Made by a program: the position numbers and the translations under genes. Shown here piece by piece: positions 8,397 to 16,839 of a stretch of DNA of 64,000 bases (positions are counted from its first letter, which is position 1; every line of letters starts with the position of its first letter). The stretch is taken from assembly GCA_004557855.1 (NCBI GenBank), contig SFFJ01000006.1, forward strand, positions 1-64,000, written 5' to 3'. The notes under the pieces are model-generated. The model had not been told where the DNA came from. It saw only the letters and a program-made list of their open reading frames with translations, and did no database searches. The DNA is from Oscillospiraceae bacterium. Its GTDB lineage: Bacteria; Bacillota; Clostridia; Oscillospirales; Ruminococcaceae.

Positions 8397-9286
8397 CCGA
8401 CCTCGCGGGTCACGTATTTTTGCAGCAGCATCACCGGGGAATAGGATTCCTTGCTGCGGCGCAGCCCCTCGTCCCCGGTGTCCTCCTCACGGTTGATGAG
8501 CGTCAGGGCGGGATATTTTTCCCGCATCATTTTTGCCATCTCCCGGCAAACCATCGGGTAGGCGCCCGGCTCCTCACCGTCCGCCTTTTCGATATTCTCA
8601 TCCATCAATGTTTCGTTTATCATGCTGGCCACCGCAAAGCCGTAAATTCTGCCCCCGGCCGTCAGCACGCCGCCGGTCATTTCCAGCTCGTCCATTTCCC
8701 GCAGGGCGCAGCGCACCACACAGCCCTCCTTATGCAGGCCCTCGCTGCTGCCCTCGTTTTCCTTCTGCCAGCGGCTGTGGAATTCCAGCACCGCCTCCCG
8801 GTTTTCCCCGGTGATGGGCTCGAATTTCCAGTCGGGGTGGGCGGCCTCGAAGCGGTTGCAGTAGTTGCGCTTGGCGTGCAGCTTTTTCCCGGCGTAGGTC
8901 GCCAGCTTCTCCGCCTCGTAGATATATTCGGCGTCATCCCGGTTGGCCTTGTAGGTGAATTCCCCGGGATAGTTTGCCTCCAGCCATGCCTTTTGCTCCT
9001 CCAGCAGCCCGAAGAACCACAGCTTTTTGCCGTTCTCTTTCGCATCCTGCCGCAGCAGGGCAATACCCTCCCGCAGGTCGCCGTCCCCGTAGGGGAAGCC
9101 GTAGCCGTCGCTGCTGCCGCTTTTGGTGAACAGCCATTCGTCGGTCATGCAGTAGCGGGTCTTATAAATGCTGCTCCAGAGGTACATGGTGGCGAAGCTC
9201 TGGTAACAGGCGCTGTGGTGTTTTTTGCCCAGAAAGGGCAGCAGGTCACGCCGGGACTCCAGCGTAATCGGTTTGAAATTCAACAT
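8393..9286 (-). CDS. DUF2156 domain protein (phosphatidylglycerol lysyltransferase-like domain)
   Basis: A 297-residue soluble protein matching the DUF2156 family, related to the C-terminal catalytic part of MprF-type aminoacyl-phosphatidylglycerol synthases and built of GNAT-like folds. Conserved-looking segments are the N-terminal HHSACYQSFATMYLWS, KKLHAKRNYCNRFE near residue 135 and NREEDTGDEGLRRSKESYSP near the end. It lacks the membrane domain of MprF, so it is probably a cytosolic acyl- or aminoacyl-transferase of unknown acceptor. Coupled to the following GNAT gene by a 4-nt overlap. Confidence 0.85.
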   Translation of the reverse strand: MLNFKPITLESRRDLLPFLGKKHHSACYQSFATMYLWSSIYKTRYCMTDEWLFTKSGSSDGYGFPYGDGDLREGIALLRQDAKENGKKLWFFGLLEEQKAWLEANYPGEFTYKANRDDAEYIYEAEKLATYAGKKLHAKRNYCNRFEAAHPDWKFEPITGENREAVLEFHSRWQKENEGSSEGLHKEGCVVRCALREMDELEMTGGVLTAGGRIYGFAVASMINETLMDENIEKADGEEPGAYPMVCREMAKMMREKYPALTLINREEDTGDEGLRRSKESYSPVMLLQKYVTREVG

Positions 9287-9301
9287 AATCCTCCTTGGAT
9301 A

Positions 9302-9958
9302 TTACAGGTGCAGTACGTCCCGTATTTTTTCGGCGATGCGCTCCCGCGGGAGCATTTCGCCCTGCTCGGTGCAGTTTAAGATGATCCAGCCCTGCTTTTT
9401 TGCCCCGTAAAGGGCAGCGGTACGGCAGTGCTGCAAATAGGCAAAGTCCGCCTCGTGGATATCCCGCTTGGTTTCATCGCCGTGGTAGCGTTCGGTCAGC
9501 AGCCGCCGGGAGACCTCCGGGTCCACATCCAGGTACACCACCGCCGTGGGGCGGGGCAGCCCGGCTTTATTATATTCCACATCGCACAGCCACTCCAAAA
9601 AGCCGTCCCATTGCTCCTGCGGCAGCCGGGACATCTGGTGCGGGATATTGGAGGTGGAATAGCGGTCGGCCACCATGATCTTGCCCGCTTCCCAGTCGCT
9701 GCGCCAGTGGCGGCAGTAGCTGGCATAGCGGTCCACCGTGAAGAAAAGCGACGCCCCGTAGGGGTTCACCTCCTCCAGTGTGCCCATCTCCCCGTGGAGA
9801 TACATTTTGACCAGCGTGCTGGAGGGATCGTTATAGTCGGGGAAGGACAGCTTGCGGCAGGGGGTCCCCTTGCCGATGAGGTATTCGGTGAGCAGGGCGG
9901 CCTGCGTTGCCTTGCCGCTGCCGTCCAGTCCCTCTATCACCACCAGTTGATGCTCCAT
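9302..9958 (-). CDS. tmk: dTMP kinase (thymidylate kinase)
   Basis: Phosphorylates dTMP to dTDP. The 218-residue protein has the P-loop IEGLDGSGKATQ at residues 8-19, VADRYSTSNIPHQ with the DRY-type motif near residue 95, and a substrate-side YLDVDPEVSRRL segment. The residue after the P-loop Lys is Ala, where Ser/Thr is classical; the following Thr may compensate. It lies two genes after thyX, so synthesis and phosphorylation of dTMP are encoded together. Another deoxynucleotide kinase of the same family is possible but less likely. Confidence 0.88.
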   Translation of the reverse strand: MEHQLVVIEGLDGSGKATQAALLTEYLIGKGTPCRKLSFPDYNDPSSTLVKMYLHGEMGTLEEVNPYGASLFFTVDRYASYCRHWRSDWEAGKIMVADRYSTSNIPHQMSRLPQEQWDGFLEWLCDVEYNKAGLPRPTAVVYLDVDPEVSRRLLTERYHGDETKRDIHEADFAYLQHCRTAALYGAKKQGWIILNCTEQGEMLPRERIAEKIRDVLHL

Positions 9959-9968
9959 GTTGTCCTCC

Positions 9969-10154
9969 TCATTCCCGTGTATTTTTGCTGCGGTAGATGA
10001 GATAGTACACCACCGCCGCCAGCAGCACCGCCGCCGTCACAATAAATAAGCCCATGCTTTGGGCCGCCATGCCCTGCGCCAGCCGCAAAAGGCTGACCGC
10101 CGCCAGCACCAGCGCCGCTATGCACAGCAGCAGAATCGGCAGTCTGTTATCCAT
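9969..10154 (-). CDS. small two-helix membrane protein
   Basis: A 61-residue hydrophobic protein with two predicted membrane helices (about residues 5-24 and 32-53) and a basic C-terminal tail ending RSKNTRE. No family recognised. The ATG at 10154 overlaps the thyX stop by 8 nt and an AGGGAAG site sits upstream inside thyX. That, and the 10-bp spacing to the dTMP kinase gene, supports it as a real coupled gene rather than chance. Function unknown. Confidence 0.7.
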   Translation of the reverse strand: MDNRLPILLLCIAALVLAAVSLLRLAQGMAAQSMGLFIVTAAVLLAAVVYYLIYRSKNTRE

Positions 10155-10926
10155 GGGCTTCTTCCCTCATTTTAGCGTATTTTTCCCGCATTTCCGCAGC
10201 CATTCCGCAGGTCATTTTGCCCTCGGGGCAGCCACCGCGTACACAGCCCGGCCCCGCCTTTTGGAACAGATGGGGCGCGACCCCGAGACACAGCCGCAGC
10301 ATCTGATCCGCCACCTCGCGGATCTCCCACTGGGCGCGCTGACAGCAGCGCAGCTCGAAGAAATTCATAAGGCTGCGGGCGTTCATGGTCACGATCATCT
10401 TGGTATCGCAGGCATTGGGCAGCACAAACCGGGCGTCCTCGATGGCGGTTTTTTCGGCACGGCTTGCCGCCGCCTTGGGGGAAAGCCCCTGCTCCAGCAG
10501 CTCACGCTCCCGGCGGGATTTGAGCAGCTCGGAGATTTTTTGATAGTGGGCGATGCTCTCCCTCATGGCCAGCTCAAATTCGGCCTTTGCTTCGGGCACC
10601 TCGGCGATCTGCGGCGGCACCACGACCTCGAAGTCATTTTCCCGGACGTAGCGCTGACTTTGGACGCTGAAGGAGGCGATGCGGTGCCGGGTGATCTGTG
10701 CCAGCAGCGCCCGGCTCACCCCCTCGATGCCGAAGGTGAAAACGGCGTGCTCGATGGGGCTCTGGTGGCCCAGTCCGGCCAGCATTTCCACAAATTCCCC
10801 TGCCTTTTCGGGGGTCAGCTTTTCCTGTACCTCGGCGATGGTGGCGGGGCTGTAGCAAAGCCGTGCCGCCGAAGCGATGGTCATTTCGGGGTCCGGGGTG
10901 TGGGTGATGAGAGTGACCTTTGGCAT
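10147..10926 (-). CDS. thyX: flavin-dependent thymidylate synthase
   Basis: Methylates dUMP to dTMP using methylene-tetrahydrofolate, with FAD and NADPH as reductant. The diagnostic ThyX motif RHRIASFSVQSQRY is near residues 80-93. The start at 10926 (MPKVTLITHTP) has a GGAGG site; the open frame continues 15 codons upstream without a better one. About 259 residues. Unlike the shortest ThyX proteins it has a Cys-containing C-terminal extension (GPGCVRGGCPEGKMTCG), a possible metal site. No thyA is in the window. It follows pcrA by 22 bp. Confidence 0.95.
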   Translation of the reverse strand: MPKVTLITHTPDPEMTIASAARLCYSPATIAEVQEKLTPEKAGEFVEMLAGLGHQSPIEHAVFTFGIEGVSRALLAQITRHRIASFSVQSQRYVRENDFEVVVPPQIAEVPEAKAEFELAMRESIAHYQKISELLKSRRERELLEQGLSPKAAASRAEKTAIEDARFVLPNACDTKMIVTMNARSLMNFFELRCCQRAQWEIREVADQMLRLCLGVAPHLFQKAGPGCVRGGCPEGKMTCGMAAEMREKYAKMREEAHG

Positions 10927-10948
10927 AGTATTTCCTCCTTGCGGGTGA

Positions 10949-13336
10949 TTATTTTTTTTGCAGCCGGGCATAGGTTGCCATCAGCCGTTTGGAACCGACC
11001 TTATCGAAGTGGATGGTCAGCAGGTGGTCGTTGCCCATCGGCTCGATTTTGAGGATGCTGCCCTCCCCGAAGGTATTGTGCAGCACCCGGTCGCCGACCT
11101 TGAGGGTAAAGGGCTCCTCGGCGGGCCTGGGGCGGGAAGGCGGCGGGACGGGACGTCCGCCGGATTGCGCCGGCCGGGCCGGCTGCCGGATATAGCCGCC
11201 ATCGGGTCTTTCCCCGGTAAAATAGCTGCCGAAGCGCTCGGTCTCGTCCTCGATTTTCAAAAGCTCCGCCGGTATTTCCGAAATAAAGCGGGAGGGCCGG
11301 TTCCTGGTGGTGCGGCCGAACAGCATCCGCTGGGCGGCGCCGGTGAGGTACAGCTCCTTTTTGGCACGGGTGATGCCGACATAGGCCAGCCGCCGTTCCT
11401 CCTCCAGCTCGCCCGGCTCAAACAGCGCCTGCTGGCCGGGGAAGATGCCCTCCTCCATGCCGGTGATGAAAACATAGGGGAACTCCAGTCCCTTGGCGGA
11501 ATGGAGGGTCATGAGAACCACTTTGTCGTCGTCCTCCGAAAGGTTATCGAGGTCGGTGTAAAGGGCGATCTCCTCCAAAAAGCCGGAAAGGGTGGGCTGC
11601 TCGGTCTCCGCCATGTACTTGAGGACGGTGGTCTTTAATTCGCCGATATTTTCCAGCCGCCCGCGGCTTTCCATATCGTTTTTCGCTTCCAGTGCCTTGA
11701 CATAACCGCTTTGCTCCAGCACCTCCTCCAGCGTTTCGATGAGGGGAACCTCATCCACCTGCTCGGCGATGCCGTCCAGCATGGCGGTAAAGGCCATCAG
11801 GGCCTTGGCCTTGGCGGAAAGAGGGGCGTATTCCTCGGCGGTTTGCAGGGTACGGTACATCGATTGACCGATGGTATCCGAAACCTGCTGGGCGGTATTC
11901 AGGGTGGCCTCCCCGATGCCCCGCTTCGGCTCATTGATGATGCGGCGCAGCCGCAGGGTGTCCTCGGGATTATTGATGACGGCGAGGTAGGCCAGAACGT
12001 CCTTGACCTCCTTGCGGTCGAAGAACTTTAACCCGCCGATGATGCGGTAGGGCAGCCCCTGCCGGATGAACATCTGCTCCAAGGTGCCGGAGAGGGCGTT
12101 CATGCGGTAAAGGATGGCGTGGTCGCTGTATCTGGCGCCTTTTTCGCGGTTTTTCCGGATGGTGGCGGCGATGAAATGGGCTTCCCGCTGCTCATCGGCG
12201 GCCTTGTGGTACAAAACCTTTTCGCCGCGGCTGTTCTCTGTCCAAAGGGTTTTGCCCTTTCGCTGGCTGTTGCGGCTGATCACGGCATTGGCGGCATCCA
12301 GTATGGTGCCGGTGCTGCGGTAGTTCTGCTCCAGCCGGATGACGGTGGTATTGCCGAACTGCTGCTCGAAGGAGAGGATATTTTCGATGGTGGCACCGCG
12401 GAATTTATAAATACTCTGGTCGTCATCGCCCACGACGCACAAATTACCGTGGCCGCCGGCCAAAAGGCTGACCAGAAGATACTGGGCGTGGTTGGTGTCC
12501 TGATATTCATCCACCATGATGTAGCGGTAGCGGCGCTGGTATTTTTGCAGCACCTCCGGGTATTCACGGAACAGCCGGACGGTAAGCAGGATGATGTCAT
12601 CGAAATCGAGGGCGTTGGCGGCCTTGAGCATCTCCTGATAGCGGCGGTAGACCTTGGCGGTGACCTGCAGGGCGAAATTATCCCCGGCCGAATTTGCCAG
12701 CCCCTCGGGGGTCAGCATTCGATCCTTGGCCCGGCTGATATTGGCAAGCAGCGCCTTGGGCGCAAAGTTTTTATCACTGATGTGAAGCTCCGCCATGGCA
12801 TCCTTGATGACCCGGACGGAATCATCGGTATCGTAGATGGTGAAGTTGCGGCTGTATCCCAGCACCTCTATTTCCGCCCGCAGGATGCGGGAGCAGGCCG
12901 CATGGAAGGTGGCGGCATGGACGTCCTCCCCGCAGCTGCCGAGCATCCCGGCCAGTCTTGCGCGCAGCTCCCCTGCGGCTTTATTGGTGAAGGTGATGGC
13001 CAGAATATTCCACGGGGCGGGGACATCGTGGGCGATGAGCCACGAGGCCCGTTCCATATAGCTGCCGTCGGCGGCGCAGAGCTCCAAGGTGTGCCAGTCC
13101 TCGTCGGTCAGGGGGGGCATATCATCCTGCCGGGCGGAGGCCAGGCCGAACTGCAAAAGATTGGCGATGCGGTGGATGAGGACGGTGGTTTTTCCGCTGC
13201 CGGCCCCGGCCAGAATGAGAACCGGGCCCTCCACGGCCATGACTGCCTGCCGCTGCATGGGGTTGAGGCTGGCAAAGCGGCGCTGCAATATGGCGTTTTT
13301 GAGCTGCTGGTAGGTTTGGTTATCGTGCTGCGGCAT
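10949..13336 (-). CDS. pcrA: UvrD/PcrA family ATP-dependent DNA helicase
   Basis: A superfamily 1A 3'-5' helicase of 795 residues. Motifs in order: Walker A AGAGSGKTTVLIHRIAN (near 42), ITFTNKAAGELRARL (near 115), DEYQDTNHAQY (near 270), GDDDQSIYKFRGA (near 300), LEQNYRST, KGLEFPYVFITGMEEG (near 615) and RRLAYVGITRAKKELYL. A C-terminal Tudor-like segment (KVGDRVLHNTFGEGSI) is typical of PcrA, which binds RNA polymerase and acts in repair and replication-fork maintenance. ATG at 13336 with AAAGGAG. First gene of an eight-gene unit. Confidence 0.94.
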   Translation of the reverse strand: MPQHDNQTYQQLKNAILQRRFASLNPMQRQAVMAVEGPVLILAGAGSGKTTVLIHRIANLLQFGLASARQDDMPPLTDEDWHTLELCAADGSYMERASWLIAHDVPAPWNILAITFTNKAAGELRARLAGMLGSCGEDVHAATFHAACSRILRAEIEVLGYSRNFTIYDTDDSVRVIKDAMAELHISDKNFAPKALLANISRAKDRMLTPEGLANSAGDNFALQVTAKVYRRYQEMLKAANALDFDDIILLTVRLFREYPEVLQKYQRRYRYIMVDEYQDTNHAQYLLVSLLAGGHGNLCVVGDDDQSIYKFRGATIENILSFEQQFGNTTVIRLEQNYRSTGTILDAANAVISRNSQRKGKTLWTENSRGEKVLYHKAADEQREAHFIAATIRKNREKGARYSDHAILYRMNALSGTLEQMFIRQGLPYRIIGGLKFFDRKEVKDVLAYLAVINNPEDTLRLRRIINEPKRGIGEATLNTAQQVSDTIGQSMYRTLQTAEEYAPLSAKAKALMAFTAMLDGIAEQVDEVPLIETLEEVLEQSGYVKALEAKNDMESRGRLENIGELKTTVLKYMAETEQPTLSGFLEEIALYTDLDNLSEDDDKVVLMTLHSAKGLEFPYVFITGMEEGIFPGQQALFEPGELEEERRLAYVGITRAKKELYLTGAAQRMLFGRTTRNRPSRFISEIPAELLKIEDETERFGSYFTGERPDGGYIRQPARPAQSGGRPVPPPSRPRPAEEPFTLKVGDRVLHNTFGEGSILKIEPMGNDHLLTIHFDKVGSKRLMATYARLQKK

Positions 13337-13383
13337 GGGGGTCTCCTTTATCGTTTCGAAATATTCGCAAATGTCCAAAGTAT

Positions 13384-13392
13384 ATTGTACCA
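13384..13392 (-). promoter_or_regulatory. extended -10 promoter for the pcrA-thyX-U32 unit
   Basis: Minus-strand TGGTACAAT, a near-consensus extended -10, 48 bp before the pcrA start. A -35 is not obvious. Confidence 0.6.
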
Positions 13393-13651
13393 CAAACGGC
13401 GGGGAGAGGAAAGTGGGAGGGGAAGATTTTTGGGGCGGGGCGGAAAAAGTCCCCCCACTAATACGGCAAAAACGGGGGGTTTTTGCATCGGGAGGGTTAA
13501 AAAGCAACATTTATTTACGGAAGTTTTACAAACGGGGGACTGATTTGCACAGGAAATGGGAGGAACTGGGGATTTGTTGCCGGGATAATTTGGGAGAATT
13601 TGCGGTGGGGCAGATTTTCGGGAGGGCCGGTGCAGGGGCGGGGCGGTGAGG

Positions 13652-13732
13652 CGGGCCGCAGGCCCGGCGGCGGAGCCGTCGAAACGGGCGGAGCCCGTTT
13701 GCCCGCCCGGAGGGCGGGCGGCCTGCGGCCCG
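13652..13732. repeat. cloverleaf repeat C
   Basis: Perfect 13-bp outer stem (13652-13664 with 13720-13732) enclosing hairpins at 13665-13681, 13682-13700 and 13701-13719, all with loop GGA. The first hairpin has one G-T wobble; otherwise pairing is complete with no junction gap. TGCAG lies 17 bp upstream at 13631. Confidence 0.9.
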
Positions 13733-13769
13733 TATGCCTGCGGCTTTTGCAGAGGTGGAGAGGGGGTGC

Positions 13770-13800
13770 AAAAATTGCCCCCGTTTCCGGGGGCAATCTG
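13770..13800 (-). terminator. rho-independent terminator of the rnf operon
   Basis: On the minus strand an 8-bp stem TTGCCCCC/GGGGGCAA with a 6-nt loop is followed by a T tract, 19 bp past the rnfB stop. Confidence 0.85.
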
Positions 13801-13814
13801 GCAGGTATATGCGG

Positions 13815-14591
13815 TTATTCCAGCGTGATGACCTTGACGGGGCACTTTTCGGCGCAGGCGCCGCAGTTGGTGCACTTATCCGGGTCGATGCTCGCAAGGA
13901 AATCGGTGACGGTGATGGCGCCGGTCGGGCAGACCTTGGTGCACATCATGCAGCCGATGCAGCCGGCGGAGCAAACCTTGCGGACTACTGCGCCGCTATC
14001 GTGGCTGGAGCAGCGAACGGTGACGCTGCTGCTGACCGGGACCATGCCGATGATGAGATGCGGGCAGGCCTTGGCGCAGGCGCCGCAGCCGGTACACAGA
14101 CTTTCATCCACACGGGCAACGCCATCCACGATGGAGAGGGCGCCGAATTTGCAGACCATGACGCAATCGCCGTAGCCCATGCAGCCGTAGCTGCAGGCTT
14201 TTTTGCCGCGGTACAGCGCAGCACAGGCGGCGCAGGTGGCGGGGCCGTGGTATTCCTCGGCATCGCCGCACTTTTCGCAGGTGCCGCTGCAGCGGACGAC
14301 CGCCTTTTGGGGCACGGTGCTTTCGGACTGAACGCCCAGATACTCGCTGATCTGATCCGCAGCGGAAGCGCCGCCGGGGATGCAGAGATTGGGCTTGGCG
14401 GAGCCGCCCGCTACGGCCTTGGCGTAGTCATCGCAGCCGGCATAGCCGCAGGCACCGCAGTTGGCGCCGGGCAAAAACGCCCGGATGTCCTCCACACGGG
14501 TATCGGCGGGGACGGAAAGGAAGTGGGAAGCGACCACCAGCAGAACGGAACAGACAAGGCCGATGACGCCGACAATAATAACACCAGTCAT
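13815..14591 (-). CDS. rnfB: Rnf complex subunit RnfB (ferredoxin-type, multi-FeS)
   Basis: The iron-sulfur subunit that takes electrons from ferredoxin into the membrane Rnf complex (ferredoxin:NAD+ oxidoreductase, ion-pumping). 258 residues: an N-terminal membrane anchor (about 3-25), the RnfB-type cluster motif GANCGACGYAGCDDYA near residue 42, a central Cys-rich part, then paired 4Fe-4S motifs such as CTGCGACAKACP, CIGCMMCTKVCP and CTNCGACAEKCP. It has more clusters than the E. coli homologue, as is usual in Clostridia. Last gene of the rnf operon, followed by a terminator. Confidence 0.96.
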   Translation of the reverse strand: MTGVIIVGVIGLVCSVLLVVASHFLSVPADTRVEDIRAFLPGANCGACGYAGCDDYAKAVAGGSAKPNLCIPGGASAADQISEYLGVQSESTVPQKAVVRCSGTCEKCGDAEEYHGPATCAACAALYRGKKACSYGCMGYGDCVMVCKFGALSIVDGVARVDESLCTGCGACAKACPHLIIGMVPVSSSVTVRCSSHDSGAVVRKVCSAGCIGCMMCTKVCPTGAITVTDFLASIDPDKCTNCGACAEKCPVKVITLE

Positions 14592-14606
14592 TGTAATCTC
14601 CCCTCC

Positions 14607-15197
14607 TTACTTCAGCAGACCGTCTACCACGCCACCGAAGCCCATGAAGGACATGGACACGATGAAGGCAGCGATCAAAGTGATGGGCAGGCCCTTGAAC
14701 GATTCGGGGATATCCATATTTTCCATACGGCCGCGAACGCCTGCAAACAGCACCATCGCCAGCAGGAAGCCGATACCGGCGCCCAGCGCATTGACCATGG
14801 ACTGACCGAAGCCGTACTTTTCATCGATGTTCAGCACGGCGACGCCCAGCACGGCGCAGTTGGTGGTGATGAGGGGCAGGTAGATGCCGAGGGACTCATA
14901 CAGCGGGGGAATGAACTTTTTGAGGATCATTTCCACCAGCTGTACCAGCGCGGCGATGACCAGAATGAAAACGATGGTCTGCATATAGCCCAGGTCGTAT
15001 TGATCCAGCAGGTAGGTCTGGATGGGCCAGGTGGCGGCGGTGGCCAGCACCATGACGAAGGTCACGGCAAGGCTCATGCCGACGGCGGAATCCAGCTTTT
15101 TGGAGACGCCGAGGAACGGGCAGATGCCCAGCGATTTGGAGAGGACGAAGTTCTGCGTTAAAATAGCGGAAAGCAGAATGACGATCATTTCTTTCAT
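14607..15197 (-). CDS. rnfA: Rnf complex membrane subunit RnfA
   Basis: A 196-residue polytopic membrane subunit of the Rnf complex with about six helices. RnfA and RnfE form an inverted-topology pair holding a membrane-embedded Fe-S cluster; the Cys in LSKSLGICPFLGVSK near residue 25 and in LITTNCAVLGVAVLN near residue 112 are the expected ligands. Overlaps the rnfE stop by 4 nt, showing translational coupling. Confidence 0.96.
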   Translation of the reverse strand: MKEMIVILLSAILTQNFVLSKSLGICPFLGVSKKLDSAVGMSLAVTFVMVLATAATWPIQTYLLDQYDLGYMQTIVFILVIAALVQLVEMILKKFIPPLYESLGIYLPLITTNCAVLGVAVLNIDEKYGFGQSMVNALGAGIGFLLAMVLFAGVRGRMENMDIPESFKGLPITLIAAFIVSMSFMGFGGVVDGLLK

Positions 15198-15883
15198 GCT
15201 TCACAGCCTCCTTCCTTCTTTTCGGCCGAGGGGCAGCCGGCGCAGCCGGAGCCGCAGGCGCCGCAGGCGGCACAGTCGATGGTCTTTTTGGGTTTATGCT
15301 TGGCGAACTTGTTCATCACGGCGATGAGAACACCGTAGACGAGGAAGCCGCCGGGGGTCAGCTTCATGATCGCAATGGGATCGAACAGGTTGGCAGTCAG
15401 GGTGATGCCGCACCAGGTGCCGCTGCCCAGAATCTCACGGATGGTGGCCATGCAGAACAGGGCGAGGGTAAAGCCGAGACCCATGCCGAGACCGTCCAGG
15501 GCGGAATCGAGGACATTATTCTTACTGGCAAACATTTCGGCACGGCCGAGGATGATGCAGTTTACCACGATAAGCGGCAGGAAGATGCCGAGGCTTTGAT
15601 AAAGGCTTTGTGCGTAGGCCTGCAGCAGCAGCTGCACCACCGAAACAAACCCGGCGATAACAACGATGAAGCAGGGGATGCGAACCTTATTGGGGATGAT
15701 ATTGCGCAGGAGAGAAATAACGATATTGGAGCCGAGCAGTACAAAGGTGGCTGCAAGGCCCATGCCCAGAGCATTGAGAACCGAGGTGGAGGTAGCGATG
15801 GCCGGGCAGGTGCCCAGCACCAGAACCAGTACGGGGTTCTCTTTGATGATACCGTTGGTAAAGGTTTTCAGCTTATTGCTCAT
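15194..15883 (-). CDS. rnfE: Rnf complex membrane subunit RnfE with Cys-rich tail
   Basis: The partner of RnfA, about 229 residues and six helices, with cluster Cys in VLVLGTCPAIATSTSVLN and LIVVNCIILGRAE. The C-terminal tail after the last helix is unusual: KKTIDCAACGACGSGCAGC then a further Cys, six in about 30 residues, suggesting an extra metal or Fe-S site or a redox-sensitive tail. ATG at 15883 (GAGGAA just upstream) is preferred to the GTG four codons earlier, which sits too close to its SD. rnfG ends 8 bp before it. Confidence 0.93.
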   Translation of the reverse strand: MSNKLKTFTNGIIKENPVLVLVLGTCPAIATSTSVLNALGMGLAATFVLLGSNIVISLLRNIIPNKVRIPCFIVVIAGFVSVVQLLLQAYAQSLYQSLGIFLPLIVVNCIILGRAEMFASKNNVLDSALDGLGMGLGFTLALFCMATIREILGSGTWCGITLTANLFDPIAIMKLTPGGFLVYGVLIAVMNKFAKHKPKKTIDCAACGACGSGCAGCPSAEKKEGGCEA

Positions 15884-15891
15884 TTGGTTCC

Positions 15892-16839
15892 TCACGCTCC
15901 TTTCACAGTTTCATAGGCGGCAAACGCCAGCTTGACCGCTTCCTTATAGCCATTGGAGGTAAAGGTGGCCTTGGAGACCATCGGCAGGTCGCCCTCGGGA
16001 GTCTCGGCCGTTACGCCGATCCACTTCTTGCTGTAGGAGCTCTTGGCGAGCTTGGCACCGTCGATGCCCTCGTACTCATTGGGGGTCTCGGTGTGCTGAT
16101 ACAGCTTGGAGGCGATGATGGCGCCGTTATTATCAATGGCAACGAGGATATGCAGCTCTCCGCTGAAGCCGGAGGCATGAACATTGAACGCATAGCCCAG
16201 CTCGGACTGATAGGCGCTGTCGGTGCCTTCGGGTGCGGTCTCCAGCTCGGTGTAGCCCTCGCCCAGCATTTCGGCGATGAGCTCGGCCTCGGGATAGACC
16301 TTTTCCTCGGTGGGGGCTTCGATGGCGATGCCCGCCAGCTCGCCGTAGGCAACAAACGCATTACCGACTGCGGTATTAAAGCCCTTGGAGGAGAAGGTGG
16401 CGCGGGAGAGGAATTCGATGTCCTTGAGCGTGAAGTCCTTGCCGATGTACTGCTGCTGGAAGTTCGGTTCGGTTTCGATGCGGTCGCCGATGCCGGGGGT
16501 CTCGCCGTGCTCCAACACCTGTGTACCGGTGACGGTGCCGTCGGCGGAGATGCCGACCATGACCGAGATCATGCCGGCGAAGCCCTTGCCCTGCGCCTGG
16601 AACACATAGCCCGCGCCGTTGCCGGCCTTGTAGGCCTTGGTAACGTTTTCGGCCGTGACGGTGACCTCCTCGAAGTCGGCGCCCTCCGGCAGAACGGCTG
16701 CGAGGGCCTCATTGGCCTGTGCTGCCTTGGCAGCGTCGATCACGGGCTTGGTGAGATTGTAGGTGCCTGCCAGCGCCGCGGAGACGACAAGGCAGATGAC
16801 GGTGAGGACAACGATGGGTTTCAGATTTTCCCACTTCAT
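15892..16839 (-). CDS. rnfG: Rnf complex subunit RnfG with duplicated FMN-binding domain
   Basis: Membrane-anchored flavoprotein subunit of Rnf. One N-terminal helix (about 8-27) is followed by two FMN_bind-like domains. The first contains HGETPGIGDRI near 110 and LSRATFSSKGF near 145; the second contains HTETPNEYEGI near 248 and VSKATFTSNGY near 290. Typical RnfG is about 200 residues with one domain; this one is 315. The covalent-FMN motif is normally DxxSGAT; here the Gly is Arg or Lys while the acceptor Thr remains, so flavinylation should not be assumed. Overlaps rnfD by 4 nt. Confidence 0.9.
   Translation of the reverse strand: MKWENLKPIVVLTVICLVVSAALAGTYNLTKPVIDAAKAAQANEALAAVLPEGADFEEVTVTAENVTKAYKAGNGAGYVFQAQGKGFAGMISVMVGISADGTVTGTQVLEHGETPGIGDRIETEPNFQQQYIGKDFTLKDIEFLSRATFSSKGFNTAVGNAFVAYGELAGIAIEAPTEEKVYPEAELIAEMLGEGYTELETAPEGTDSAYQSELGYAFNVHASGFSGELHILVAIDNNGAIIASKLYQHTETPNEYEGIDGAKLAKSSYSKKWIGVTAETPEGDLPMVSKATFTSNGYKEAVKLAFAAYETVKGA

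Larger units (their letters stand above)
13337..13814. other. intergenic region between pcrA and rnfB
   Basis: No gene supported. It holds, from left to right, the pcrA promoter (13384-13392), an unassigned stretch, cloverleaf repeat C (13652-13732) and the rnf operon terminator (13770-13800). Confidence 0.75.
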
